Shown piece after piece: positions 54,501-59,426 of a stretch of 64,000 nt of DNA. The position numbers were made by a program, and so were the translations under genes. Under the pieces are notes generated by a model. It ran no database searches and was not told the origin of the DNA. It was given only the letters and a program-made list of their open reading frames with translations. Origin of the DNA: Xestospongia bergquistia (lineage: Eukaryota > Porifera > Demospongiae > Haplosclerida > Petrosiidae); the NCBI GenBank assembly GCA_963965975.1, contig OZ014416.1:7130001-7194000 (forward strand), in the 5' to 3' direction. Every line of letters starts with the position of its first letter. Within the stretch, counting starts at the first letter, position 1.

Positions 54501-56011
54501 TCTTTAATTGGAAATGACAGTAAAATGTTTGTTTGTAGTTAACTGAAAGAATCCAAAATGAATAAAGTTTCAATTATCAAGCTATTATATTATTACAGAT
54601 AGTAATACTGAACATGTTAGAGAAGAGTCCTCTAGAGATCATGATAATAATAGTACATATATACACTAGTATATATTATGTTCATTGTCATACTACAATT
54701 TTATAGGAGGTGTGACACAAACAGACAAGAACACATATGATGATCAAACTTATGGTAAGTTACTTTATTCATATCATACAATATATTACTTGATTATACA
54801 ATGACTCGTAACATATAATTGTCACTTTGTTCTACTCAATATTCTATAGAATGTGCTAGGGAATCAAGTGCTCCTGACTCAACTAAAGTCTCTATTACTG
54901 ACAACTTATCAATAGAACATCAGGTATGATTTATCTTATTAAATAGTAGATTAAAATAATTGTATCCATTAAGAAATTCACTTTGCTAAAGATATTAGGG
55001 AATATTCCTCTTACCAGTAACTATTAACATAATAGCTTCTTTCAGAAATCAGGGCCTATTCTAGCTAATGAAATTATTTGTATTTTGTCAACTGTATAAA
55101 TCAGTGCCGAGACACTCAATAGATTAATGTGAGAAAGAGTATTTGGTATATTCACAGGGAAGAGGGGAGATCTCAGTGATTTCTTCAACATAATATATTT
55201 TCACATTAAGTAACTGGGTGTGTCTGGGCTGTGACTAAGTCAACAGAGCAGTCATATCACTATATGTAGCCACACCCACGAAGTGATCTTTGAGTTCTTG
55301 AAGCATTCCTACACTTGACATAGATAGATTGATAGTATCACTATGTGGTCTCATATATCATCACTTATATCTTATATCCAATAGCAACATTCTACTAATG
55401 AACTATCAAGTGAACACAAACCAGATACTCTCCCTAGTAATACTACACAACAAGGTAATAAAAGACACCTAAATAATATACACTACATATAATGAATGTG
55501 ATGATTTCAATTGTGTTTATATAGAGTTATTTTATAGTCTATGTTGTTATAGTTGACATAAGTAGGTTATATATGTTGATAAATAGACTATTTAGAGTTG
55601 TATTTGATTAATGAGATTATGAGAAATTAAGATACATTAATTAGCTACTTCTCTTCTACATTGTTTACTAATTATTCTTTAATTCAGTTACACTTCCTCT
55701 TGTTTCATTTTGTAGGGATCATTGATCCATCAGAAATATTTCAAAAATATTTTGCTGATATTTGTGATACTATTGAAGTTAAACCACTTTCCTTTGTTAA
55801 TCAGCTCTATTCTGCTAAGTTGTTATCGTTAAATTTTAAGAAAGATGTAGAAAGTATGAGTGGTAAAGCTTATGACAAAGCAAATAAAGTAGTTAATGAA
55901 CTACAACGACAAGTTGAAGAGAGGGGAATTGAGTTTTTAAATGCTATTTGTTACTTCCTTCTAAAACACAACCAGGATTTAAGAAACATTGGCAAAAGAA
56001 TGAAAAGTTAG
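6507..56011 (+). CDS. ANK(n)-Roc-COR-CARD-like gene (whole span, about 44 exons)
   Basis: Large multi-exon gene assembled by hand from splice sites and reading frame. The order is a short ATG exon, about 36 ankyrin exons, a 2-kb exon with the Roc GTPase and COR-like region, six small linker exons and a terminal CARD-like exon. Ankyrin exons are phase 0/0, so any subset can join without loss of frame. If all intact exons were used the product would be roughly 2,100 residues. Ankyrin repeats bind protein partners, Roc is a GTP-binding switch, COR is its dimerisation partner in Roco proteins, and CARD-type folds recruit similar domains. No signal peptide or membrane segment is seen, so a cytosolic protein is likely. 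Introns of the array are themselves duplicated and carry the transposons listed below. The real transcript may use fewer exons, or the span may be more than one gene; transcript data are absent. Function is inferred from architecture only. Confidence 0.72.
7587..7679 (+). CDS. Exon 2: first ankyrin segment (31 codons)
   Basis: Starts after TATATAG and ends at GTAAGA, phase 0/0. It encodes [20 protein letters not shown] and a short basic tail. The [18 protein letters not shown] part is the helix pair of an N-terminal capping ankyrin repeat. It is single-copy in the window, unlike the later array. Confidence 0.75.
8074..8190 (+). CDS. Exon 3: ankyrin repeat (39 codons)
   Basis: Between TATATAG and GTAAGT, phase 0/0. 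The repeat signature is degenerate ([19 protein letters not shown], then GATPDY). It is six codons longer than the standard 33, the extra residues being a basic N-terminal stretch. Single-copy. Confidence 0.72.
8672..8770 (+). CDS. Exon 4: ankyrin repeat (33 codons)
   Basis: Between TTCTTAG and GTAAGT, phase 0/0. It reads [20 protein letters not shown] followed by NANVNAK, a clear ankyrin helix pair and loop. Related in layout to type C but single-copy. Confidence 0.78.
9336..9434 (+). CDS. Exon 5: ankyrin type A, copy 1
   Basis: Thirty-three codons, [20 protein letters not shown] then [13 protein letters not shown], phase 0/0. TALHHA and [11 protein letters not shown] are textbook ankyrin positions. 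The donor is GTCAGT. This copy has EVVQF where the others have ETVQF, and it ends NN rather than NK. Confidence 0.82.
9810..9911 (+). CDS. Exon 6: ankyrin type B, copy 1
   Basis: Thirty-four codons beginning [20 protein letters not shown] and ending RDMDQVRN, phase 0/0, with a strong GTAAGT donor. SPLHLA is the ankyrin TPLH turn. The tail lacks the usual ADxN loop and reads SFGARDMDQ. Confidence 0.82.
10052..10150 (+). CDS. Exon 7: ankyrin type C, copy 1
   Basis: Thirty-three codons, [20 protein letters not shown] then [13 protein letters not shown], phase 0/0. The intron before it is only 140 nt. The donor GTTAAT is weak. Later copies have DD instead of DY at the start. Confidence 0.8.
11768..11866 (+). 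CDS. Exon 8: ankyrin type D, copy 1
   Basis: Thirty-three codons, [20 protein letters not shown] then [13 protein letters not shown], phase 0/0. The acceptor is TCCTCTAG and the donor GTCAGT, as in nearly all D copies. RGNCD is specific to this copy; others read RGYCD. Confidence 0.82.
13392..13490 (+). CDS. Exon 9: ankyrin type D, copy 2
   Basis: Same frame and splice sites as the other D exons, with RGYCDIVQ and end ICNE. Together with the next three D exons it forms a run with spacing of about 0.7-0.9 kb. Confidence 0.8.
14267..14365 (+). CDS. Exon 10: ankyrin type D, copy 3
   Basis: Begins [10 protein letters not shown] instead of NQRT, showing that the surface-exposed first residues vary between copies. 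It ends ICNE with a GTCAGT donor. Confidence 0.8.
15139..15237 (+). CDS. Exon 11: ankyrin type D, copy 4
   Basis: [10 protein letters not shown] start, RGYCDIVQ middle and ICDR end. The end matches D copy 1, suggesting shuffling or gene conversion among D copies. Confidence 0.8.
15817..15915 (+). CDS. Exon 12: ankyrin type D, copy 5
   Basis: NQRT start and ICDE end, phase 0/0. Last of the first D run; an A-B-C triad follows. Confidence 0.8.
16677..16775 (+). CDS. Exon 13: ankyrin type A, copy 2
   Basis: Same as A copy 3 except for NADLNIYNK. The Pro to Leu change sits in the ADPN loop. Donor GTCAGT. Confidence 0.8.
17150..17251 (+). CDS. Exon 14: ankyrin type B, copy 2
   Basis: Thirty-four codons, [20 protein letters not shown] and the common tail. 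It differs from copy 1 at HLAH to HIAY and KIL to KLL. Donor GTAAGT. Confidence 0.8.
17396..17494 (+). CDS. Exon 15: ankyrin type C, copy 2
   Basis: [20 protein letters not shown] with the common tail HHPNK. Weak GTTAAT donor. The intron after it is 1.4 kb and matches the introns after C copies 1 and 3. Confidence 0.8.
18931..19029 (+). CDS. Exon 16: ankyrin type D, copy 6
   Basis: NQRT start, RGYCNIVQ (Asp to Asn) and ICNE end, phase 0/0. Confidence 0.8.
19609..19710 (+). CDS. Exon 17: ankyrin type D, copy 7 (34 codons)
   Basis: One codon longer than most D exons. The middle reads [11 protein letters not shown] and the end ICDNL, the most diverged reading of the early D copies. Donor GTCAGT. 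Confidence 0.78.
19917..20700 (+). repeat. Recurrent intron block with a 79-codon open frame
   Basis: A block starting near TGTAAATTAATTAATATATC recurs at about 27885, 33557 and 38725, with partial copies at 26520, 32190 and 41945. It holds an open frame ([16 protein letters not shown]...) in four copies, but the partial copies carry stops and no splice or codon signal supports translation. Treated as non-coding repeat DNA. Confidence 0.6.
21225..21323 (+). CDS. Exon 18: ankyrin type A, copy 3
   Basis: Lies exactly 4,548 nt after A copy 2; the following B and C exons keep the same offset, so the triad moved as one block. It reads NADPNIYNK. Confidence 0.8.
21698..21799 (+). CDS. Exon 19: ankyrin type B, copy 3
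   Basis: Same reading as B copy 2, with donor GTAAGT. The 5' intron differs from that of copy 2 by only a few bases. Confidence 0.8.
21944..22042 (+). CDS. Exon 20: ankyrin type C, copy 3
   Basis: Same reading as C copy 2. The D exon expected about 1.4 kb later is missing (see the deletion at 23271), so the next ankyrin exon is at 25338. Confidence 0.8.
23336..23348. repeat. Target-site duplication, left copy
   Basis: TCATCTTGATATT, repeated at 24756-24768. Uninterrupted versions of the same sequence occur in other D-type introns (for example near 16104), which confirms the insertion point. Confidence 0.8.
23349..24755 (-). mobile_element. Penelope-like retroelement, 5'-truncated
   Basis: A 1.4-kb insertion in an ankyrin-array intron, flanked by a 13-bp direct repeat TCATCTTGATATT at 23336-23348 and 24756-24768. 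The minus strand carries the end of a reverse transcriptase with [18 protein letters not shown] and the catalytic motif YVDDTFV, then a linker and a GIY-YIG endonuclease region. The 3' side (left end) has ACGTTTCGGCC and CTTCATCAGC, which match the common 3' motif of Penelope-type elements. The 5' end is cut inside the RT palm. RT joined to a C-terminal GIY-YIG is the hallmark of this class. Confidence 0.85.
23720..24754 (-). pseudogene. Penelope RT/GIY-YIG coding remnant
   Basis: Read from 24754 leftwards, the frame gives the RT palm with YVDDTFVI, is broken by TGA at 24596-24598, then runs open for over 220 codons. That stretch holds [31 protein letters not shown] and the nuclease motifs [20 protein letters not shown] and [10 protein letters not shown] second stop (TAA, 23849-23851) interrupts it, but frame and family-like residues ([20 protein letters not shown]) continue to a TAG at 23720-23722. 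Two point stops and 5' truncation make it inactive. Confidence 0.8.
24756..24768. repeat. Target-site duplication, right copy
   Basis: Second copy of the 13-mer, followed by CACAGAGGTCCCACTAG as in the empty sites. Confidence 0.8.
25338..25436 (+). CDS. Exon 21: ankyrin type D, copy 8
   Basis: [10 protein letters not shown] start, [10 protein letters not shown] (Asn to Lys) and ICNK end. It follows the Penelope insertion and keeps normal splice sites. Confidence 0.8.
26212..26310 (+). CDS. Exon 22: ankyrin type D, copy 9
   Basis: The most charged D variant: [20 protein letters not shown] and ICDE end. Intact here. Its copy in the tandem duplication (31882) carries a one-base insertion. Confidence 0.8.
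26699..27467. mobile_element. Non-autonomous DNA transposon relic, copy 1
   Basis: Bounded by inverted ends CACTGGCTTAGACA and TGTCTAAGCCAGTG, with a G/C-rich subterminal part (GGAGGGCTTGAGCCCCC) unlike the flanks. No transposase frame. No flanking direct repeat: the left flank belongs to the 79-codon block and the right flank to a D-exon intron, so the insertion site was rearranged. CA...TG ends suggest a hAT-like family, not proven. Confidence 0.68.
26889..27134. repeat. Nested inverted repeat inside transposon copy 1
   Basis: Arms of about 56 nt, left TATGTGACCTGATTTATAAA... and right its complement with few mismatches (shared core GGGACCACTTCTGTCA). This looks like a second small element inserted in, or forming, the core of the larger one. 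The same structure recurs 5.67 kb downstream. Confidence 0.6.
27573..27674 (+). CDS. Exon 23: ankyrin type D, copy 10 (34 codons)
   Basis: [20 protein letters not shown] then [14 protein letters not shown]. The end CGSW defines a D subfamily repeated at 33245 and 38413. Donor GTCAGT. Confidence 0.78.
29191..29289 (+). CDS. Exon 24: ankyrin type A, copy 4
   Basis: Reads the same as A copy 3. First exon of the fourth triad, inside copy 1 of the 5.67-kb duplication. Confidence 0.8.
29684..29782 (+). CDS. Exon 25: ankyrin type B, copy 4 (33 codons)
   Basis: [14 protein letters not shown] replaces [14 protein letters not shown], and GGDMDQ replaces GARDMDQ with one codon lost. Frame is kept. Donor GTAAGT. 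Confidence 0.78.
29923..30027 (+). CDS. Exon 26: ankyrin type C, copy 4 (35 codons)
   Basis: [20 protein letters not shown] then [15 protein letters not shown]. Two codons longer than C copies 1-3, with a new tail GGYMK. Donor GTTAGT. Confidence 0.78.
30113..30196 (+). pseudogene. Truncated type C ankyrin exon
   Basis: An open stretch [20 protein letters not shown] ending HHGHYNN before GTTAGT. The first seven codons of a C exon are gone and the codon just upstream is TGA, so no acceptor gives a full repeat. It looks like a partial duplicate of the exon just before it. Confidence 0.6.
31882..31981 (+). pseudogene. Frameshifted type D ankyrin exon (copy of 26212)
   Basis: The splice sites are normal but the exon is 100 nt instead of 99. 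There is an extra A in the run before GCAGATCCC (TCTAAATGC against TCTAATGC). The shifted frame reaches TGA before the donor. Inclusion would truncate the protein ahead of the Roc domain; skipping it keeps the frame because flanking exons are phase 0. Confidence 0.75.
32370..33139. mobile_element. Non-autonomous DNA transposon relic, copy 2
   Basis: Nearly identical to the 26699 element, with seven instead of six C in GAGCCCCCCC. It moved here as part of the 5.67-kb tandem duplication, not by its own transposition. Confidence 0.68.
33245..33346 (+). CDS. Exon 28: ankyrin type D, copy 12 (CGSW form)
   Basis: Same reading as the 27573 exon, at an offset of exactly 5,672 nt. Phase 0/0, donor GTCAGT. 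Confidence 0.78.
34863..34961 (+). CDS. Exon 29: ankyrin type A, copy 5
   Basis: Reads the same as A copy 4. Inside the second 5.67-kb unit. Confidence 0.78.
35356..35454 (+). CDS. Exon 30: ankyrin type B, copy 5
   Basis: Same shortened form as B copy 4 ([19 protein letters not shown]). Confidence 0.78.
35595..35699 (+). CDS. Exon 31: ankyrin type C, copy 5
   Basis: As C copy 4 but NVNVAL instead of NVNIAL, one of the few coding differences between the two 5.67-kb units. Confidence 0.78.
35785..35868 (+). pseudogene. Truncated type C ankyrin exon, second copy
   Basis: Duplicate of the broken piece at 30113, with the same missing start and the same TGA in front. The truncation therefore predates the 5.67-kb duplication. 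Confidence 0.58.
37736..37834 (+). CDS. Exon 32: ankyrin type D, copy 13
   Basis: A mosaic: NQQT start, [11 protein letters not shown] middle as in the CGSW group, then [11 protein letters not shown] as in D copy 8. Phase 0/0. Confidence 0.78.
38413..38514 (+). CDS. Exon 33: ankyrin type D, copy 14 (CGSW form)
   Basis: Same reading as 27573 and 33245. Last D exon; the next accepted ankyrin exon is 4 kb away and of another type. Confidence 0.78.
38720..39230 (+). repeat. Fourth copy of the 79-codon intron block
   Basis: Same block as at 19917, with a small change (TTCAATAGTGACAAT) that removes the first Met of the frame. It ends where the unrelated minus-strand coding relic begins. Confidence 0.55.
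39225..39670 (-). pseudogene. Minus-strand coding relic, homologous to 5095-5780
   Basis: Read on the minus strand it gives the run [20 protein letters not shown] (one frame) and, on its 5' side, [20 protein letters not shown]. The same DNA order is found on the + strand at 5095-5780. Stops interrupt the reading in all frames. Family not recognised; a transposon or old gene copy are both possible. Confidence 0.4.
40190..41240. repeat. Direct repeat shared with 49430-50480
   Basis: About 1 kb beginning GGTCCAAAACCCTTGAAGGC is repeated at 49436 with offset of about 9.24 kb. Each copy includes the dead E exon. The intervening E-exon units were therefore expanded inside a larger duplication. Confidence 0.65.
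40857..40958 (+). pseudogene. Dead type E ankyrin exon
   Basis: Aligns with type [21 protein letters not shown] then VDINATDR before GTAAGA. An in-frame TAA replaces the PA codons near the start and no usable acceptor is seen. Its sister is at 50104. Confidence 0.6.
41502..41616 (-). pseudogene. Copy of a minus-strand candidate exon, acceptor lost
   Basis: Reads [20 protein letters not shown]... up to a GTAAGA donor, as in the 46433 copy, but the AG acceptor is missing (TTGCAATG). Not recognised. Confidence 0.3.
42350..42900. repeat. Type E exon unit (three copies)
   Basis: The E exon with its flanks recurs at 45215-45745 and 50480-50990, the first two almost identical. Unit length and flanks show whole-unit duplication. 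Confidence 0.7.
42545..42646 (+). CDS. Exon 34: ankyrin type E, copy 1
   Basis: Thirty-four codons, [20 protein letters not shown] then [14 protein letters not shown], between TTATCTAG and GTAAGA, phase 0/0. TPAHYAA and DVLKLLI are canonical ankyrin positions. The strong donor differs from the D-type GTCAGT. Confidence 0.82.
44766..44814 (-). pseudogene. Tyrosine-recombinase-like relic, copy 1
   Basis: The minus strand reads [19 protein letters not shown]. The TGHRNV box is present but the catalytic Tyr position holds Met. Crypton or DIRS type elements are candidates. Fragment only. Confidence 0.38.
45393..45494 (+). CDS. Exon 35: ankyrin type E, copy 2
   Basis: Same as copy 1 in every residue, at an offset of 2,848 nt. 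At least 180 nt of upstream intron are also nearly identical, so the duplication is recent. Confidence 0.82.
46306..46345 (-). pseudogene. Tyrosine-recombinase-like relic, copy 2
   Basis: After TTTTTCAG the minus strand reads [14 protein letters not shown]. This fits the C-terminal box of tyrosine recombinases (TGHxxxxxxxxY): Tyr is at the right distance but His is replaced by Gln. Too short for family assignment. Confidence 0.35.
46433..46548 (-). other. Candidate minus-strand exon of unknown family
   Basis: Acceptor TTATTGCAG and donor GTAAGA on the minus strand enclose an open frame with [20 protein letters not shown] and [14 protein letters not shown]. It is followed on the same strand by the [14 protein letters not shown] relic at 46306. 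Three other copies (41502, 46673, 47051) keep the frame and donor but lost the acceptor. Probably a piece of a mobile element. Confidence 0.35.
46633..47388. repeat. 378-bp tandem duplication
   Basis: Units 46633-47010 and 47011-47388 differ at few positions. Each contains a degenerate copy of the minus-strand candidate exon. A more diverged third copy precedes at about 46400. Confidence 0.75.
48412..48462 (-). pseudogene. Tyrosine-recombinase-like relic, copy 3
   Basis: [19 protein letters not shown], nearly the same as the 44766 copy and again without the Tyr. It lies just left of the hAT-like MITE, whose insertion site is a few bases downstream of this relic. Confidence 0.38.
48487..49010. 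mobile_element. hAT-like MITE with 8-bp target duplication
   Basis: A 524-bp element with perfect inverted ends CAGACATGGGGCAAGC and GCTTGCCCCATGTCTG, flanked by GGTGGGAC at 48479-48486 and 49011-49018. The empty site (TCTGGTGGGACATGAG) exists near 44831 and 39788. Eight-base duplication and CA...TG ends fit the hAT superfamily. The interior is made of many short repeats around AAGTGCTTGAAGCACAAG. No coding potential. Confidence 0.85.
50104..50205 (+). pseudogene. Dead type E ankyrin exon, second copy
   Basis: Same defects as the 40857 copy (TAA near the start, no acceptor), with VDPLELL and INVTDR differences. It sits about 9.2 kb downstream inside a longer duplicated intron segment. Confidence 0.58.
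50646..50747 (+). CDS. Exon 36: ankyrin type E, copy 3
   Basis: [20 protein letters not shown] then [20 protein letters not shown] is closer to the ankyrin consensus than NGGVD of copies 1-2. The donor is GTAACT, weaker than in the other E exons. Confidence 0.8.
51866..53938 (+). CDS. Exon 37: last ankyrin segment, Roc GTPase and COR-like region
   Basis: A 691-codon exon between TTTTAG and GTAAGT, phase 0/0. Residues 1-35 are a final ankyrin segment ([20 protein letters not shown]). The Roc domain follows with P-loop GKTKAGKSS (about residues 84-92), switch-I-like TTGIEY (122-127), G3 motif DFAG (142-145) and a G4-position SHVD (210-213). The SHVD motif is of the Roco type rather than the NKxD of Ras. 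From about 255 to 470 is a COR-like stretch (helical, with [16 protein letters not shown]-type core residues at the SKGLILF segment). The last 200 residues continue as an unassigned helical region up to FAGRNPL. Motifs needed to bind GTP and Mg are all present, so the switch is probably active. In Roco proteins Roc and COR work as a dimerising GTPase pair. Base composition is less AT-rich than the array and there is no stop or frameshift. Confidence 0.88.
54003..54078 (+). CDS. Exon 38: linker start
   Basis: Twenty-five codons plus one base, [20 protein letters not shown] then TRTTK, entering phase 0 and leaving phase 1. It continues the helical end of the 2-kb exon. The donor GTTCTA is weak; without splicing the frame stops 12 codons later. 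Confidence 0.6.
54128..54193 (+). CDS. Exon 39: linker
   Basis: After ATTACAG, phase 1/1. It encodes [20 protein letters not shown] then VG before GTATGT. Polar, no known domain. Confidence 0.6.
54599..54652 (+). CDS. Candidate linker exon
   Basis: Fifty-four nt, phase 1/1, after [25 protein letters not shown]. The length and phase fit both neighbours exactly, but the donor GTACAT is poor, so it may be optional. Confidence 0.42.
54707..54754 (+). CDS. Exon 40: linker
   Basis: Forty-eight nt, phase 1/1, [15 protein letters not shown], between TTTATAG and GTAAGT. Polar and acidic. Confidence 0.58.
54850..54923 (+). CDS. Exon 41: linker
   Basis: Seventy-four nt, entering phase 1 and leaving phase 0, [20 protein letters not shown] then SIEHQ, donor GTATGA. 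Ser/Thr-rich and probably unstructured. Confidence 0.58.
55385..55454 (+). CDS. Exon 42: linker, branch point for the terminal exon
   Basis: Seventy nt, phase 0 in and phase 1 out: [20 protein letters not shown] then TQQ plus one base, donor GTAATA. Both the CARD-like exon (55716) and the death-domain exon (57044) accept phase 1, so this exon could join either. Confidence 0.58.
55716..56011 (+). CDS. Exon 43: CARD-like terminal exon with stop
   Basis: After TTTTGTAG, phase 1, it reads [20 protein letters not shown] then about 78 more residues to TAG. The pattern is six-helix death-fold: [28 protein letters not shown], a long charged helix with [17 protein letters not shown], then [12 protein letters not shown] and LRNIGKRMK. 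Spacing fits a CARD more than a classical death domain, judging by the family helix pattern, without a profile search. Such domains act by homotypic binding. A possible AATAAA lies at 56330-56335, about 320 nt after the stop. Confidence 0.68.
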
Positions 56012-57043
56012 AAAATTAATATTTGTATAACTGAGTCTTTAATGATGTTATAATTAAGTAATCTACTGTATATGACAAATTTGTTTACTTTTTATGTACT
56101 TCAGACTAACTCCACCTACTTAGTATCCTGTCTTCTACATGCTTCAAACCAAAAGTGTTATCAAAGCCAATAACTTTAGGACTGCTTACCACATGATAGC
56201 ATGTGTTAACTCACAAATAACTAATAGCATGATGCCTTAACTACCTGAATGAGAAAGAGTGTGCAAATCCCATTCTATAATAATAGAAAAATAGTATTAG
56301 ATGAATCATTCAATTTTTTTAATAGTTCAAATAAACAATCATATACATGTAAATATCCACATAAAATGTACATACTTGTATTAAGGTAACTAGTGTACTT
56401 ACAATGTATTTATTGATATACATAACATCACTTATGTTGACTAAACACTCACATTATTTCCCACCTACAAAATTAGATTGATGAATAAGATAAATCAATC
56501 ACTTACTTTTTACACTTCATAATAATATATGTGGCTTCAAATAATATCATTAATTAGATAATGGTAACTAGTTTTTCAGTTAACTCATTTCTTTTAAAGT
56601 AACTCATTGACTAAATTTAAAGATTGTTATCCCAATAATTCATTGCTTATCAATACTTGACTTTATAATGACTACTATTGAGACTATAATTTGTTTATAG
56701 TTTCTTTGGTCTTAGACTCTAATCTATTATTAATTGATATTGTACATTATATGAGCTGTGTAAATAGTCAAGTCTGATCATGTTGCTAACATTATTGTAA
56801 CTATATACATTATGTCTTACCTTCTTAATTTGGTATATTAATAGTTGCAGCAAAAATGATGAAAGAAAGTGAAACTAAAAATTGTATTTTGAATTATTGT
56901 CAACTTTGAACATTCTGACTTGTTACATCATCTATACATGTGTTAATATCAATAACTTGATTATACTTATTATATTGTTTAACAAAGAATAAATCATTTT
57001 ATAATATAAATACTAAATTGTATATTATTCCATTCCATATTAG
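56012..57043. other. Between CARD-like and death-domain exons
   Basis: AT-rich, no further exon supported on either strand. Confidence 0.45.
56330..56335 (+). terminator. Possible poly(A) signal AATAAA
   Basis: AATAAA 319 nt after the CARD-like exon stop. In AT-rich DNA this hexamer is common by chance. Confidence 0.25.
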
Positions 57044-57381
57044 GTAATATGGTTGAAGGAGGAGTACATGTATTCACTTTACCAGATGATCTCTTGGATC
57101 AACAACCTACAATTCAAGAAGTGACTAGATATGCTAGAACTGCAAAGCATAATCAGTTAGGTGTAACACTACAACTAGACAGTGTCCAACTAGCTGGATG
57201 TCATGATTATACTAGTATGTATCAGCTATGGATTATGGAGAAAGCTGAAAATGCAACAAGGAGGAATTTATTAGTTGCTTTAAGAGATATTGGACAGAAT
57301 AATGTGGCAAGAAAGTATGAAGAATATTTAGAAACAATAGTAAGTTACATTGTCCGTACATTAAAGTATACATGTACATAG
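57044..57381 (+). CDS. Death-domain exon (alternative 3' exon or neighbouring gene)
   Basis: After CCATATTAG in phase 1: NMVEGGVHVFTLPDDLLDQQ, then a death domain with LGVTLQLDSVQLAG, YQLWIMEKAENATRRNLLVA and LRDIGQNNVARKYEEYLETI. The W-hxxxxxxATRRNLLxAL and IGQNNVARKYEE signatures are classical for the last helices of the fold. A GTAAGT donor after 57339 would leave phase 0 for a further exon not found; reading through gives 14 more codons to TAG at 57379-57381. No promoter-proximal ATG exon was found upstream; an internal ATG at 57049 exists. The acceptor phase matches that of the CARD-like exon, so alternative splicing from exon 42 is possible. A separate gene is the other reading. Confidence 0.6.
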
Positions 57382-57938
57382 AGTGGACCCCTTGGCTAAG
57401 AATAGCCTCATATTATTACATGACATTGTTCTATATTAAACTTTGACACTAATAGTAATTTGGTTGTTTTTAGATGTAATATTAGTATACTGACTGTTAA
57501 TTTCTATATTGTATATATAACATAGGCTTTATAATATTATTGACTATGTAAACAACTTATGACCACAAACAAATTAATTTTCTAATTTGTTAGCCAGGAC
57601 AAAATGAGAGTGCTTATTCCATATAAGTGATGTTATATATGTCAACAAATACACTATAGTAAGTATACTAGTTACCTTAATACAAGTATATACGTGTATG
57701 TGGATACATACATGTAAATGATAGTTCATTTGAAACGATTAAAATGCTCCCGCACTGGTAATTTTAACTGATGGATTTACACATCTATTTTTATATCAGA
57801 GCTATCTATGCTACAGGCGTAAGTGTATTTTCTCTCTGTTGCTATTTCTATGATAATCTTGTACTAAAAGCCTTTGTACCATCTTAGACTGTTGTACTCA
57901 TAGCCTATTTGTTGTTATTATGAGTTATGTAAGGCAAG

Positions 57939-57944
57939 AATAAA
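57939..57944 (+). terminator. Possible poly(A) signal AATAAA
   Basis: AATAAA about 560 nt after the read-through stop of the death-domain exon. Weak evidence on its own. Confidence 0.2.
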
Positions 57945-58330
57945 GTGAATCTGAACAACATACTATAGTAAGCCCTCACTCTCAAGATAGTCTTCTTACT
58001 TAAGTTTTTTTGTCTAAAAATAGTAACATGACTAGATGGGAAGATTTTTATATTTTAACTATTTACATAAGAACTATACTCTAATTAACATTATTATATT
58101 AATAGTTAGGTATATTCTATAGTTATTGTATATAATTATTATCTGTTAATTCCACAGATATATACCTCAATATCTTAAAAGAGAGTCCTTGTAACTGCTC
58201 TAGACATATTATTTAAACCAAGAAATGAAGCTGATTACACTACTTTAATTAAATACTTATAACAATGCACATCACTATACACCTTAGAATAGTGTTTGTT
58301 CTTTAAAATTGTTTTTAGTAATAATAATTA

Positions 58331-58624
58331 AATAATGGGCGTTACACAAACGGAAATTGTGTTCTTTAATGGTATCACAAAGTTCTTTGATCAACATAAG
58401 AGAACTAACAACTTAGAACTATATATATATATATAATTGTTTGATTTGGTGACACAGTTAGAATTAAATAGTACAGATCTAGCTGAATGTACTGACTTGA
58501 CATTTGTATATCATTGATGACAAAACTAAAAATACTGCAACCAGAATAAATTTATTTGATACTTAAATCTGTATGACAGTATAATATAGTAAAGAAATAT
58601 GAATATTATGTGAATACATTACTG
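58331..58624 (+). pseudogene. Decayed copy of the death-domain exon
   Basis: The DNA follows the 57044 exon over its length: GTTACACAAACGG near the start, a run reading QLELNSTDLAECTDLTF, then stops (TGATGA) where helix 4 should be. It ends with a trace of KKYEYYVNT next to GTTAGT. Several stops and indels make it non-coding. Confidence 0.6.
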
Positions 58625-59426
58625 GTTAGTATTTAGGACTAGTTGATGCTCAGTTGAGCAAGAATAGTAAGGCAGAAGTCATGATCAGCAGCCCAAAATA
58701 ATTTTAAATGAGGGACACACATCCTCTCAATATTGAGTATACTACAGTCATTTAATTTATTGAAAATACCAACTATTGGTATTTATTTAAATCCAAGTAC
58801 AATCTAATGTCCCAAGTGTTATCTATCTTTCTATATTATTGTAATATTGAAAAATTGAATTTTTATATCAGATTAAGAGACATGCCTAATCAGCATGTTT
58901 AGGGGCAGTCCCAGACAAAAGTATAAGTAAAGTTATATACCAGTGTTCCTATGATAGTGTGTGTATAGTAACAGTAGTAGTCAGCTATACATGTACTTAC
59001 AATTGCACTTGTGATTGAGAATCATATTAATCATGTACCCACATAGGCTGCTCTACTATGTTAATGTACCTAACTGTCTGAGTGTAATGTCTTTCAGTTA
59101 TAATACAAGTCAATAACTGCATATGTACCTTATAGTCCTGTTTACTTCAATAAAATAATATTCATTCAAGTGGATGACTAGTAAATAATGGTCATTGTGT
59201 CTATATTCCACATTTGACTTATATCGTTGAGCTGATTTTAATACTGATCCCTATCCTCTAAATCCTAAAACACTAAGCATTACAATATTGTTCCACGCCC
59301 ACTATATCACTGGGCTATGCCAAAGGGTCATCTGTATCACTGGGCCATCCATGCCTGAGAATCCAATCATATCACTGGCCTTCCATAGAACCAAACTCAT
59401 TAGACAACATTGAGATCTGTATTGTA

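Noticed and set aside
58420-58437. AT dinucleotide run
   Set aside because: Simple sequence within the decayed death-domain copy.
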